Shown piece after piece: positions 1-6,291 of a stretch of DNA of 8,626 nt; within the stretch, counting starts at the first letter, position 1; each line of letters begins with the position of its first letter. The stretch comes from an uncultured Oscillibacter sp. GTDB taxonomy: Bacteria; Bacillota; Clostridia; Oscillospirales; Oscillospiraceae. The position numbers were made by a program, and so were the translations under genes. The stretch is from contig CAJOFP010000046.1 of the NCBI GenBank assembly GCA_905233795.1, positions 1 to 8,626 on the forward strand, given 5' to 3'. The notes under the pieces were generated by a model that ran no database searches, was not told the origin of the DNA, and saw nothing but the letters and a program-made list of their open reading frames with translations.

Positions 1-2
1 TA

Positions 3-662
3 TTGATAATTTTATTGATTCGTGTAGGCGTATTGGCGTTTTTTCAGGGTCGTGAGGTTTTAATATATATCCGGGCGGGCGTATTCAAATTTCAGGTATG
101 GCCCCGACGCGTTGAGACGCCGGATGATAAGAAAAAGAAGAAAAAACGTGATAATAAAAAAGCGAGGAAAAAGAAAAAATCGGATAAAAAAGAAAAAGAA
201 TTAATCAGGCCGGATATTTCGATGATTTTAGACGCGGTGAAGTCTCTGCCCGGTTCTATATTGAAAATGCTGGTATATACGGCGCGGGGGATAAAAATCC
301 AGCCGCTAAATTTAAATATTATTTTCGGCGGCGCGGACGATCCGGCGGAGGCGGCGCGATTGTGCGGGGATACGCTGGCGGCGGTATGGACGGTCATGCC
401 GGTTCTGGAACGATGGATGATCATACCGGAGCCGGATATAAATATAAGCGCGGATTTTGACGAGGTTGACACGCGGATTCAGGGAGAAGTCGGCGCGGGA
501 TTTAGAATCGGGCGATTATTATTCGCGGCGATTCCGGTTATATGGGTCGTTATCCGGCTGTTGATAAAACTATCCGGGGCGAATAAGCGAAATAATAATC
601 AAGATAAATCCGGGACGGATAATCCGGCGGACAATCAGGAAGATAATGGGGATGGTGAATGA
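3..662 (+). CDS. DUF2953 family membrane-associated protein (5' partial)
   Basis: Function unknown. The readable frame gives 219 residues. Residues 5-35 look like the first strand region of DUF2953 proteins (an IRVGV...IYIRAGVFKFQVWPRR pattern), which normally follows an N-terminal membrane helix. That helix is absent here, so the true start probably lies before the window; the TTG at position 3 is only the first readable codon. Residues 42-66 are a very lysine-rich linker. The family core is at about 96-170, with GGADDPAEAARLCG at 109-122 and a PDINISADF motif at 144-152. Residues 171-190 form a hydrophobic helix, and the tail is Asn/Asp-rich. The stop overlaps the next start by ATGA, implying translational coupling to ytfJ. 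DUF2953 next to ytfJ is a recurrent pair in spore-forming Clostridia, so a sporulation-linked role is plausible but inferred. Confidence 0.85.
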   Translation: MIILLIRVGVLAFFQGREVLIYIRAGVFKFQVWPRRVETPDDKKKKKKRDNKKARKKKKSDKKEKELIRPDISMILDAVKSLPGSILKMLVYTARGIKIQPLNLNIIFGGADDPAEAARLCGDTLAAVWTVMPVLERWMIIPEPDINISADFDEVDTRIQGEVGAGFRIGRLLFAAIPVIWVVIRLLIKLSGANKRNNNQDKSGTDNPADNQEDNGDGE

Positions 663-1117
663 TGGCGGATGAAAGAAGAATCGGGAATCGCAATTCGCTG
701 GACGCGCTCATGCGTTCGATGTTGGAACGGACGCGGGAGATGGCGGATGTCAACACGATTGTAGGCAGTCCGATTGAGACGGCGGACGGCGTGACGCTGA
801 TTCCGGTATCGAAATTAAATTTCGGATTCGCAAGCGGCGGCGGCAATTACGGTAAAAATACAAAAGACGGATTCGCGGGCGGCGGCGCGGCCAGCGTGAA
901 AATTGAACCGGTGGCTTTTTTAATTGTCCGGGACGGCATGACGCGTATGTTGCCGGTTAGTATGGCGCCTATGAGCCCTGTGGATCGCGTTGTGGATATG
1001 GCGCCGGATGTACTCTCAAAAGTAGGGGATTTTTTCTCGGATCAGAAAGAGAAGCGAAAAGAGCGGGAAGAAAAAGCGAATGAAAATGAAATTGATTATG
1101 AAGTCCCGGAAGAGTAG
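659..1117 (+). CDS. ytfJ: GerW/YtfJ family sporulation protein
   Basis: A 152-residue protein matching the usual length of the GerW (YtfJ) family. In Bacillus subtilis this family is made during sporulation and is needed for normal spore germination. Family marks are VNTIVGSPIETADG at 31-44, LIPVSKLNFGFASGGG at 47-62, and a glycine-rich stretch leading into GAASVKIEPVAFLIV at 76-90. The C-terminus (127-152) is highly charged and probably disordered. There is no signal peptide or membrane segment. The start at 659 overlaps the DUF2953 stop (ATGATGG gives two possible Met codons, 659 and 662; GGGGATGGTG just upstream is the only ribosome-binding candidate). Its presence is the best evidence here that the organism makes endospores. 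The family assignment is secure; its biochemical activity is not established. Confidence 0.93.
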   Translation: MMADERRIGNRNSLDALMRSMLERTREMADVNTIVGSPIETADGVTLIPVSKLNFGFASGGGNYGKNTKDGFAGGGAASVKIEPVAFLIVRDGMTRMLPVSMAPMSPVDRVVDMAPDVLSKVGDFFSDQKEKRKEREEKANENEIDYEVPEE

Positions 1118-1273
1118 AAATAAAATGATAGATGATAAAAAATAATTATAAAAATATAAAAAACAGGAAAAATAGAGGGATATAAAAATAAGATATAAAA
1201 TATAAAAATTTGGATAATTGAGGATTTTTAAAGAAAAATGAGAATAAAAATAGATAATTTTGAAAAAAGGAGC

Positions 1274-2407
1274 ATGAAAAAAGTGAAAAGACGGTTTGTT
1301 TTGTGTCTGGCCCTGATTTTGCTGTTCAGCGGCGTGACGGTTCCGAAAGGCGCGGCGGTGGAGACGTCGGCGGCGTGCGCGATTTTAGTGGACGCCACCA
1401 GCGGCGATGTTTTGTATGAAAAGAACGCCGATCAAAAGATGTTAATCGCCAGTACGACGAAGATCATGACGGCGTTGGTCGCGCTGTGGTACGGCGAACT
1501 TTCGGATATTGTCACGGTCAGCAGACGCGCCGCGAATACGATTGGATCTTCGATGTATTTAAAAGCCGGCGAGAGATTAACGCTGGAAGCGTTGTTATAC
1601 GGGCTTTTGTTATCGTCGGGGAACGACGCGGGCGTCGCTATCGCGGAACACGTCGGCGGCGGCAGTGAAGCGGTATTCGTACAGCATATGAACGAAACGG
1701 CGCGGGCCTTGGGCATGACAAATTCGTCTTTCGCTAATCCGCATGGATTGGATGATAAAAATAATTACTCGACGGCGCGGGACATGGCGAAACTCGCCAA
1801 CGTCGCCTTGGGGAATCCGGTTTTCCGGCGCATGGTGTCTACTAAGACGATTAAAATCGGCAATCGCAGTTTGACGAATCATAATAAATTATTAGGCGCT
1901 TTAGAAGGCTGTATCGGCGTGAAAAACGGCTATACGAAAGCGGCGGGCCGGACGCTTGTCACTTGCGTGGAGCGTTACGGGCGGCGTTTGATTGTCGTGA
2001 CGATTAAAGACGGCAATGATTATAATGATCACAGGGCGTTATATGATTATGGATTCTCAATCGCGCCGAAACGCTGTATTTGCGCGGGCGGGTCTTACTT
2101 GGGCGAAGTCCCTGTATCGGGCGCGGAAAAAGGATATTTCCCGTTGATGGCGGGCGATGAGCTTTATTTCAGCGTCCCTGAGGGGGAGCCTGTGGCGATG
2201 CGGCTGGAATTATACGGCGATTTATACGCGCCTATTTCCGTGGGGACGCCGGTTGGCGTCGCGGTTTACAGTTGGAACGGCGTCGAGATCGGACGCGTCC
2301 CGGCTGTGATGGCCGAAGAAGTGCGGGAAGAGATTTACGGCCCGGAGGGCGTCACGATTTGGAGTTTGTACGGCCCGGAGGGTATCCCGGCCGGCGCGGC
2401 ATGGTAA
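1274..2407 (+). CDS. D-alanyl-D-alanine carboxypeptidase (DacF/DacB-like, PBP5-type)
   Basis: An exported low-molecular-weight penicillin-binding protein, predicted to remove the terminal D-Ala from peptidoglycan stem peptides. Numbering from the ATG at 1274: signal peptide at 1-28 (MKKVKRR, then a hydrophobic core ending near KGAA). The active-site SxxK is STTK at 60-63, and SGN is at 115-117. The third motif reads KNG at 217-219 rather than the common KTG. A PBP5_C-type beta domain spans about 268-360. I chose 1274 because the typical MKK signal peptide begins there. AAGGAG (1267-1272) lies only one base upstream, so GTG 1283 or ATG 1238 (adding 12 residues) remain possible. No obvious C-terminal amphipathic anchor is seen; the tail holds a short duplication. 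In B. subtilis dacB lies near scpAB and rluB, and dacF is a forespore gene; I cannot decide which this matches. Confidence 0.92.
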   Translation: MKKVKRRFVLCLALILLFSGVTVPKGAAVETSAACAILVDATSGDVLYEKNADQKMLIASTTKIMTALVALWYGELSDIVTVSRRAANTIGSSMYLKAGERLTLEALLYGLLLSSGNDAGVAIAEHVGGGSEAVFVQHMNETARALGMTNSSFANPHGLDDKNNYSTARDMAKLANVALGNPVFRRMVSTKTIKIGNRSLTNHNKLLGALEGCIGVKNGYTKAAGRTLVTCVERYGRRLIVVTIKDGNDYNDHRALYDYGFSIAPKRCICAGGSYLGEVPVSGAEKGYFPLMAGDELYFSVPEGEPVAMRLELYGDLYAPISVGTPVGVAVYSWNGVEIGRVPAVMAEEVREEIYGPEGVTIWSLYGPEGIPAGAAW

Positions 2408-2466
2408 GCGCGCAATAGCGTGAAACAGCGCGGTTTAGCGTAAAATAGTATAAAATAGCGTAAAAT
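2407..2466. repeat. Six-unit 10-bp tandem repeat after the carboxypeptidase gene
   Basis: Six consecutive decamers begin at the last base of the stop codon: AGCGCGCAAT, AGCGTGAAAC, AGCGCGGTTT, AGCGTAAAAT, AGTATAAAAT, AGCGTAAAAT. Five keep AGCG exactly every 10 bases and one has AGTA. The last three units are nearly identical while the first three have drifted, which looks like tandem duplication with ageing copies. The period is not a multiple of three and lies outside any gene. Function unknown. Confidence 0.8.
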
Positions 2467-2482
2467 AAAGGACAAGCGGGAC

Positions 2483-2532
2483 GCGGGATAATAAATTTTA
2501 AATTTTAATTTTATTTATATTTATTATCCCGC
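2483..2532. repeat. Strong inverted repeat (hairpin) between carboxypeptidase gene and rluB
   Basis: GCGGGATAATAAA at 2483-2495 pairs perfectly with TTTATTATCCCGC at 2520-2532. One more pair (2496/2519) gives a 14-bp stem with a 22-nt A/T-only loop. A competing register exists: ACGCGGG (2481-2487) can pair with CCCGCGT (2533-2539). No T-run follows on the plus strand, so it is not a standard intrinsic terminator. It could stabilise the upstream mRNA end or weaken read-through into rluB. Confidence 0.7.
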
Positions 2533-2567
2533 CCCGCGTGACGGGTGGATTAAAATAAATAATTAAT

Positions 2568-3265
2568 ATGGAACAAAGGATTCAGAAATTTTTCGCGGGA
2601 TTCTGTTCCCGCCGGACGGCGGACGCGTATATCGCCGCCGGACGCGTGACGGTGAACGGCGTCACGGCGATTCCGGGACAGAAAGCCGATTTGGAGAAAG
2701 ATATAATTTTGCTGGACGGCAAAGCGATTCCCGGAATAGATCAAGACAATCAGGATAAAATGATATATTTAATGTTAAATAAGCCTCGCGGTTATGTCAC
2801 GACAATGTCGGACGAGCGCGGGCGGCGGACGGTCTTGGAATTGATTAAAACACGAACGACGGCGATTTGACCCGGCGGCTGACACATCCGTCATCGGAGA
2901 TTGAAAAAGCCTATGAAGTGACGGTGACAGGCGCGGATGAAAACACGGCGGCGCGTCTGGCGGATATAAAAGATTTAGACGGCAAAAAAATACGTCCGGC
3001 GCGGGTAAAATTTCTCCGGCATGAGACGCGTATAAGACGGGATAAAGAGAATAAAAATCAGGAAAAGAAAGAGATTTTAAGCGTATTTTTAATGATTATT
3101 CACGAGGGAAAAAATCGTCAGGTGCGGCGGATGTGCGAACAGTGCGGCTGTGGCGTGGCGCGTTTGCGCCGTATTCGGGAAGGTAATTTAAAACTGGGAA
3201 ATTTAAAGCGCGGCGAATGGCGTTATTTGACGCCGGAGGAAATCGCGGCGTTGCGGGGAGAATAA
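2568..3265 (+). pseudogene. rluB: rluB-type 23S rRNA pseudouridine synthase, broken by an internal deletion/frameshift
   Basis: The RsuA/RluB family converts specific uridines of rRNA to pseudouridine. The N-terminal part (2568-2870, 100 codons) has an S4 RNA-binding domain (RIQKFFAGFCSRRTADAYI, residues 4-22) and the NKPRGYV motif (71-77), then stops at TGA soon after VLELIK. The rest continues in another frame: TNDGDLTRRLTHP is readable from 2852, then EIEKAYEVTV and HEGKNRQVRRMCEQCG to 3265. About 22 residues expected between LELIK and TNDGDL are absent, including the GRLD segment with the catalytic aspartate. So even a frame-corrected protein should be inactive. A TTG at 2867 overlaps the TGA and could start a 132-residue C-terminal piece, but that piece lacks the active site. 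The start at 2568 fits the family N-terminus, although no good Shine-Dalgarno precedes it. A true pseudogene and an assembly error are both possible. Confidence 0.85.
2844..2854 (+). other. Deletion/frameshift junction in rluB
   Basis: Left of the junction the reading frame of the 2568 start gives VLELIK (codons ending at 2849). Right of it, the frame giving TNDGDL begins at 2852. Upstream of 2849 the second frame is closed by TAA at 2846-2848, so a simple one-base insertion or deletion does not restore the gene. The missing piece must be roughly 65-70 bp and not a multiple of three. Confidence 0.75.
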
Positions 3266-3301
3266 AAATAAATAAATTAAAAATATAATATATATAATAA
3301 A

Positions 3302-3323
3302 TAAAATAATTATAATTATTTTA
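3302..3323. repeat. 22-bp perfect A/T palindrome upstream of the flavoprotein gene
   Basis: Positions 3302-3312 and 3313-3323 are exact reverse complements, with no spacer. The element lies inside a 71-nt stretch (3261-3331) with no G or C, just before the ribosome-binding site of the next gene. It may simply reflect A/T-only composition, or act as a weak hairpin or protein-binding dyad. Confidence 0.55.
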
Positions 3324-3331
3324 ATAAAATT

Positions 3332-3347
3332 GGGGGGAATAAAAATG
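3332..3347 (+). promoter_or_regulatory. Ribosome-binding site deciding the flavoprotein start
   Basis: GGGGGGA (3332-3338) ends a long A/T-only tract and is spaced six bases from ATG at 3345. The protein then begins directly with the flavin-binding strand MARRVLVIGGG. This makes 3345 a better start than the in-frame TTG at 3330, which lies upstream of the site. Confidence 0.7.
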
Positions 3348-4643
3348 GCGCGGCGCGTTCTGGTAATCGGCGGCGGCGCGGCGGGTATGATGGCGGCGAT
3401 CACGGCGGCGGAACAAGGCGCGCATGTGATTGTATTGGAGCCCAATGAGAGACTGGGAAAAAAATTAAATATCACGGGAAAAGGACGATGTAATTTAACA
3501 AATCGGACGGATTTAAATAATATACTGGCGCATACGCCAAGAAACGGGAAATTTTTATACAGCGCGCTTTCCGGATTCGGGCCGGAAGATGTGATTGCGT
3601 TTTTTGAGGGATTGGGCGTAAAATTAAAGACGGAGCGCGGTAATCGGGTGTTTCCGGTTTCGGATCGGGCGTTTGATATAAGCGCGGCGCTGGAACGGCG
3701 CATGAAAGTTTTAAAAGTAAATTGGATTCAGGATCGGGCCGTAAATATTATAGCGGATGATATAGATATAATAGATAAAATTGATAAAATAGAAAAGAAA
3801 GAAAAATTTTCGCGTTATGTGACCGGCGTACAGGGTGAAAATAAATTTTATGCGGCGGACGCGGTTATATTGGCGACGGGCGGCGTGTCGTATCCCGCCA
3901 CAGGGTCAACCGGGGAGGGGCATTACATGGCGCGGAAACTGGGTCATGAAATCACGCCGTTGTCCGGTTCGCTTGTGCCGTTATGCGAAAAAGGGAATAC
4001 CTGCGCCCGTATGCAGGGATTAAGTTTAAGAAATATAAATTTAATCGCGTGGGAGACGCGTGACGGGAAAAATATAAAAAAAATATTTGAGGGTTTCGGA
4101 GAATTATTATTTACGCATTTTGGGGTCAGCGGGCCGTTGATTTTGACGGCTTCGGCCTATATGAATGATTTTGAGAAAAATATATATAAACTGGAAATTG
4201 ATTTAAAACCCGCTTTGGATGAGGCGGAATTGGACAGGCGTTTGATCGCGGATTTTAAAAAATACGCGAATCGGGATTATTTAAACGCGCTGGATGATTT
4301 ACTGCCGAAAAAATTAATCCCGGTATTTGTTGAAATCAGCGGCATTCCGGAGGATTTAAAAATGCGTGATTTGACGCGGATACAAAGGCGTAAAATTCTG
4401 GAATTATGCAAGCGATTTGAAATAATCATCGCGGGACCGCGTCCGATTACGGAAGCGGTCGTAACGCGGGGCGGGGTTCGCGTATCGGAATTGAATCCGG
4501 CGACGATGGAATCAAGATTGATTAAAAATTTATATATGGCGGGCGAGATCATCGACGTGGACGCCCGCACGGGCGGATTTAATTTACAGATCGCGTGGAG
4601 TACGGGCCGGACGGCGGGAATCGCGGCGGCGCGGGAAAAATAA
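3345..4643 (+). CDS. HI0933/YhiN-like NAD(P)/FAD-dependent oxidoreductase
   Basis: A 432-residue flavoprotein of the HI0933 (YhiN) family, which also contains the bile-acid enzyme BaiN; the substrate of most members is unknown. The FAD-binding Rossmann motif VLVIGGGAAG is at 5-14 with an acidic E32 after strand two. The family signature GKKLNITGKGRCNLTN is at 38-53. RVFPVSDRA (101-109), ADAVILATGGVSYPATGSTG (171-190) and GELLFTHFGVSGP (252-264) are all in place. The C-terminal FAD motif AGEIIDVDARTGGFNLQIAWSTG lies near 401-423. All motifs are intact, so the enzyme should fold and bind FAD. One oddity is a low-complexity D/I/K/E insertion at residues 138-154. Such genes commonly sit beside cmk and plsC in Clostridia, which gives little clue to the substrate. 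No signal peptide; cytoplasmic. Confidence 0.92.
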   Translation: MARRVLVIGGGAAGMMAAITAAEQGAHVIVLEPNERLGKKLNITGKGRCNLTNRTDLNNILAHTPRNGKFLYSALSGFGPEDVIAFFEGLGVKLKTERGNRVFPVSDRAFDISAALERRMKVLKVNWIQDRAVNIIADDIDIIDKIDKIEKKEKFSRYVTGVQGENKFYAADAVILATGGVSYPATGSTGEGHYMARKLGHEITPLSGSLVPLCEKGNTCARMQGLSLRNINLIAWETRDGKNIKKIFEGFGELLFTHFGVSGPLILTASAYMNDFEKNIYKLEIDLKPALDEAELDRRLIADFKKYANRDYLNALDDLLPKKLIPVFVEISGIPEDLKMRDLTRIQRRKILELCKRFEIIIAGPRPITEAVVTRGGVRVSELNPATMESRLIKNLYMAGEIIDVDARTGGFNLQIAWSTGRTAGIAAAREK

Positions 4644-4669
4644 AATAATAATAAAAATAATAAAATAGC

Positions 4670-4686
4670 GGGGAGGGAAAATCTTG
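4670..4686 (+). promoter_or_regulatory. Ribosome-binding site supporting a TTG start for cmk
   Basis: GGGGAGGG (4670-4677) lies six bases before TTG at 4684. No ATG is placed to use it, and the protein from this TTG begins just ahead of the conserved strand before the Walker A loop. The non-ATG start is therefore well supported. Confidence 0.75.
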
Positions 4687-5517
4687 AAAAATCTGAAAGA
4701 AAACAAGCGCGTCAGTATTGCGATTGACGGCCCGTCGGGAGCGGGCAAAACGTCAATGGCGCGGAAAATAGCTGAAAAATTGGGTTTTTTATATGTCGAT
4801 ACGGGCGCGATTTATCGGACTGTCGCGTTACGCGTGTTAAATTCCGGCGTCGATCCGGCGGACGGCGCGGCGGTCACGGCGTTGTTGCCGGAAATTCAGG
4901 TGAAACCGGTTTATGAGGCGGACGGCGTCCAGCATATGTATTTAAATCAAAAAGACGTGACGGATGAAATACGGACGCCGGAAGTGTCAATGGCGGCGTC
5001 GCGTGTGGCGGCCTATCCGGGCGTGCGGGTGTTTTTACTGGAAACGCAAAGAAAAATGGCGAAAGAATATAATGTCGTGATGGATGGGCGCGATATTGGA
5101 ACTGTGGTTCTGCCGGACGCGGATGTGAAAATTTTTCTGACGGCGTCGGCGGAAGAGCGGGCATGGCGGCGGACGTTGCAATTAGATCAGGAGGGAATGC
5201 CGCGGCCTTATTCTGAAGTTCTGGATGATTTACGCAAGCGGGATTATAATGACTCGCATCGCGCCGTGGCGCCGCTTCGTCAGGCGGATGACGCGATTTT
5301 ACTGGATACGACGCATATGACGTTTTCGGAAAGCGAAACGGCGTTATATAAAATTATATGGGAAAAAACGGGCGTCGGGGAGCCGCCGGAGGATGAGAAA
5401 CCCGGCGCGGAATATGAGCCGATTTTCCGGGACGGCGTAAATTTAGAAAATATAAATAAAAATATAAATTTAGATATAAACGCGCAAGAATCAAAAGAGA
5501 ACGGGGAGGAAACATGA
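4684..5517 (+). CDS. cmk: Cytidylate kinase
   Basis: Phosphorylates CMP and dCMP with ATP to the diphosphates, supplying pyrimidine nucleotides for RNA, DNA and phospholipid synthesis; cytoplasmic. The P-loop GPSGAGKT is at 16-23 and YVDTGAIYR at 37-45. The substrate and lid regions are VVMDGRDIGTVVLPDADVKIFLTAS (131-155) and RKRDYNDSHRAVAPLRQADDAILLDT (184-209). The enzyme core ends near residue 230, the usual family length (about 220-230). Residues 231-277 are an unusual acidic, Asn-rich tail, partly encoded by A/T-only DNA, and probably dispensable. The start is TTG with a good ribosome-binding site. The stop overlaps plsC by ATGA, indicating translational coupling; cmk-plsC is a common pair in Firmicutes. 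Confidence 0.95.
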   Translation: MKNLKENKRVSIAIDGPSGAGKTSMARKIAEKLGFLYVDTGAIYRTVALRVLNSGVDPADGAAVTALLPEIQVKPVYEADGVQHMYLNQKDVTDEIRTPEVSMAASRVAAYPGVRVFLLETQRKMAKEYNVVMDGRDIGTVVLPDADVKIFLTASAEERAWRRTLQLDQEGMPRPYSEVLDDLRKRDYNDSHRAVAPLRQADDAILLDTTHMTFSESETALYKIIWEKTGVGEPPEDEKPGAEYEPIFRDGVNLENINKNINLDINAQESKENGEET

Positions 5518-6158
5518 AGCCGATGAAACCCACTGGCGGATGGTATGTAGTCGCGTGGTTTTTACTGGGAATTTATTTAAGAATCGTACACCCCGTAAAA
5601 GTGGAAGGCGCGGAGGGACTGCCAAGGCACAGCGTTTTGCTCTGTCCGAATCACGCAAGCAACTGGGACCCGCTGATTATCGCCACGCGTCTGCCGGTAA
5701 ATTATAGATTACACGCGATGGCGAAAAAAGAATTATTTGAAAATCCGGTTTTAGGATGGATTTTAAAAAAATTAGGCGTATTCCCGGTGAATCGGGAGGG
5801 CGCGGATATAAAAGCCGTGAAAACGGCGATGGAAGTATTAAAAAACGGCGATAATTTATTAATTTTCCCGGAGGGAACGGTAATAAAAAACGGGATCGGA
5901 TATGTGGACGGACTGCCGGCCCATGCCAAAAGCGGCGCGGCGTCGATCGGAATCAGAACCGGGGCGATTTTAATTCCCGTGTTCGTGGACGGACCAAAAA
6001 AACCGTTTCACTGTACGCGTCTGATTTTCGGGACGCCTTATACGCCGAAAATCACGGGCCGGAAAGGTACGCCGGAGGAAACGCAGCGCGCCGCCGATGA
6101 GTTATTGGCCGAGGCTTACGCGCTGGGCGGACAGCGCGTCGGCGGGACGCCGCTTTAA
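5514..6158 (+). CDS. plsC: 1-acyl-sn-glycerol-3-phosphate acyltransferase
   Basis: Transfers an acyl chain to lysophosphatidic acid, making phosphatidic acid, the precursor of membrane phospholipids; acts at the cytoplasmic membrane. It has 214 residues, within the family range. A short hydrophobic N-terminal segment (about 10-25) probably associates with the membrane. The catalytic HX4D box is NHASNWD (H47, D52), block II is GVFPVNREG (88-96), and block III is FPEGT (118-122). KSGAASIGIRTGAILIPVFVDG at about 138-159 matches the following conserved region. Block III continues with Val where many relatives have Arg (FPEGTR). The start overlaps the cmk stop (ATGA) and follows GGGGAGGA at 5503-5510. 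The CMP kinase and acyltransferase products both serve phospholipid synthesis, which may explain the coupling. Confidence 0.93.
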   Translation: MKPMKPTGGWYVVAWFLLGIYLRIVHPVKVEGAEGLPRHSVLLCPNHASNWDPLIIATRLPVNYRLHAMAKKELFENPVLGWILKKLGVFPVNREGADIKAVKTAMEVLKNGDNLLIFPEGTVIKNGIGYVDGLPAHAKSGAASIGIRTGAILIPVFVDGPKKPFHCTRLIFGTPYTPKITGRKGTPEETQRAADELLAEAYALGGQRVGGTPL

Positions 6159-6162
6159 AATA

Positions 6163-6212
6163 TAAAAAATATAAAATAAAAAATAATATTATTTTTTATT
6201 TTATATTTTTTA
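6163..6212. repeat. Perfect 50-bp A/T palindrome between plsC and ispH-rpsA
   Basis: Positions 6163-6187 and 6188-6212 are exact reverse complements over all 25 pairs, with no spacer and no G or C. The palindrome starts five bases after the plsC stop, inside a 119-nt stretch (6154-6272) with no G or C. As RNA it would fold into a long A-U hairpin ending in a U-rich arm, possibly a non-canonical terminator or 3' end stabiliser. As DNA it could extrude as a cruciform. Confidence 0.8.
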
Positions 6213-6253
6213 ATAAATAATAAAATATATAAATTAAATAAATAAATTATATA

Positions 6254-6271
6254 TAATTATTATAATAATTA
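6254..6271. repeat. 18-bp A/T palindrome just upstream of the ispH-rpsA ribosome-binding site
   Basis: 6254-6262 and 6263-6271 are exact reverse complements. The palindrome overlaps a neighbouring 14-bp one (6245-6258). TATAAT occurs at 6252-6257 and 6261-6266, so promoter -10 elements are possible, but no convincing -35 box can be picked in pure A/T sequence. AAGGGG (6271-6276) is the only ribosome-binding candidate and lies 15 bases from ATG 6292, unusually far. Confidence 0.45.
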
Positions 6272-6291
6272 AGGGGATAATCGGGCATATT

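Noticed and set aside
1118..1273. Possible promoter or small gene before the carboxypeptidase
   Set aside because: The gap is A-rich with imperfect GATATAAAA repeats (1179-1187, 1192-1200) but no convincing -35/-10 pair, hairpin or start with ribosome-binding site.
2407..2466. Decamer array as a CRISPR or plasmid iteron array
   Set aside because: Units are only 10 bp with no spacers, and no cas, rep or partition gene is nearby.
4874..5164. Pro-rich minus-strand open frame
   Set aside because: Antisense of the conserved cmk core; a by-product of the CG-ending codon bias, with no motifs.
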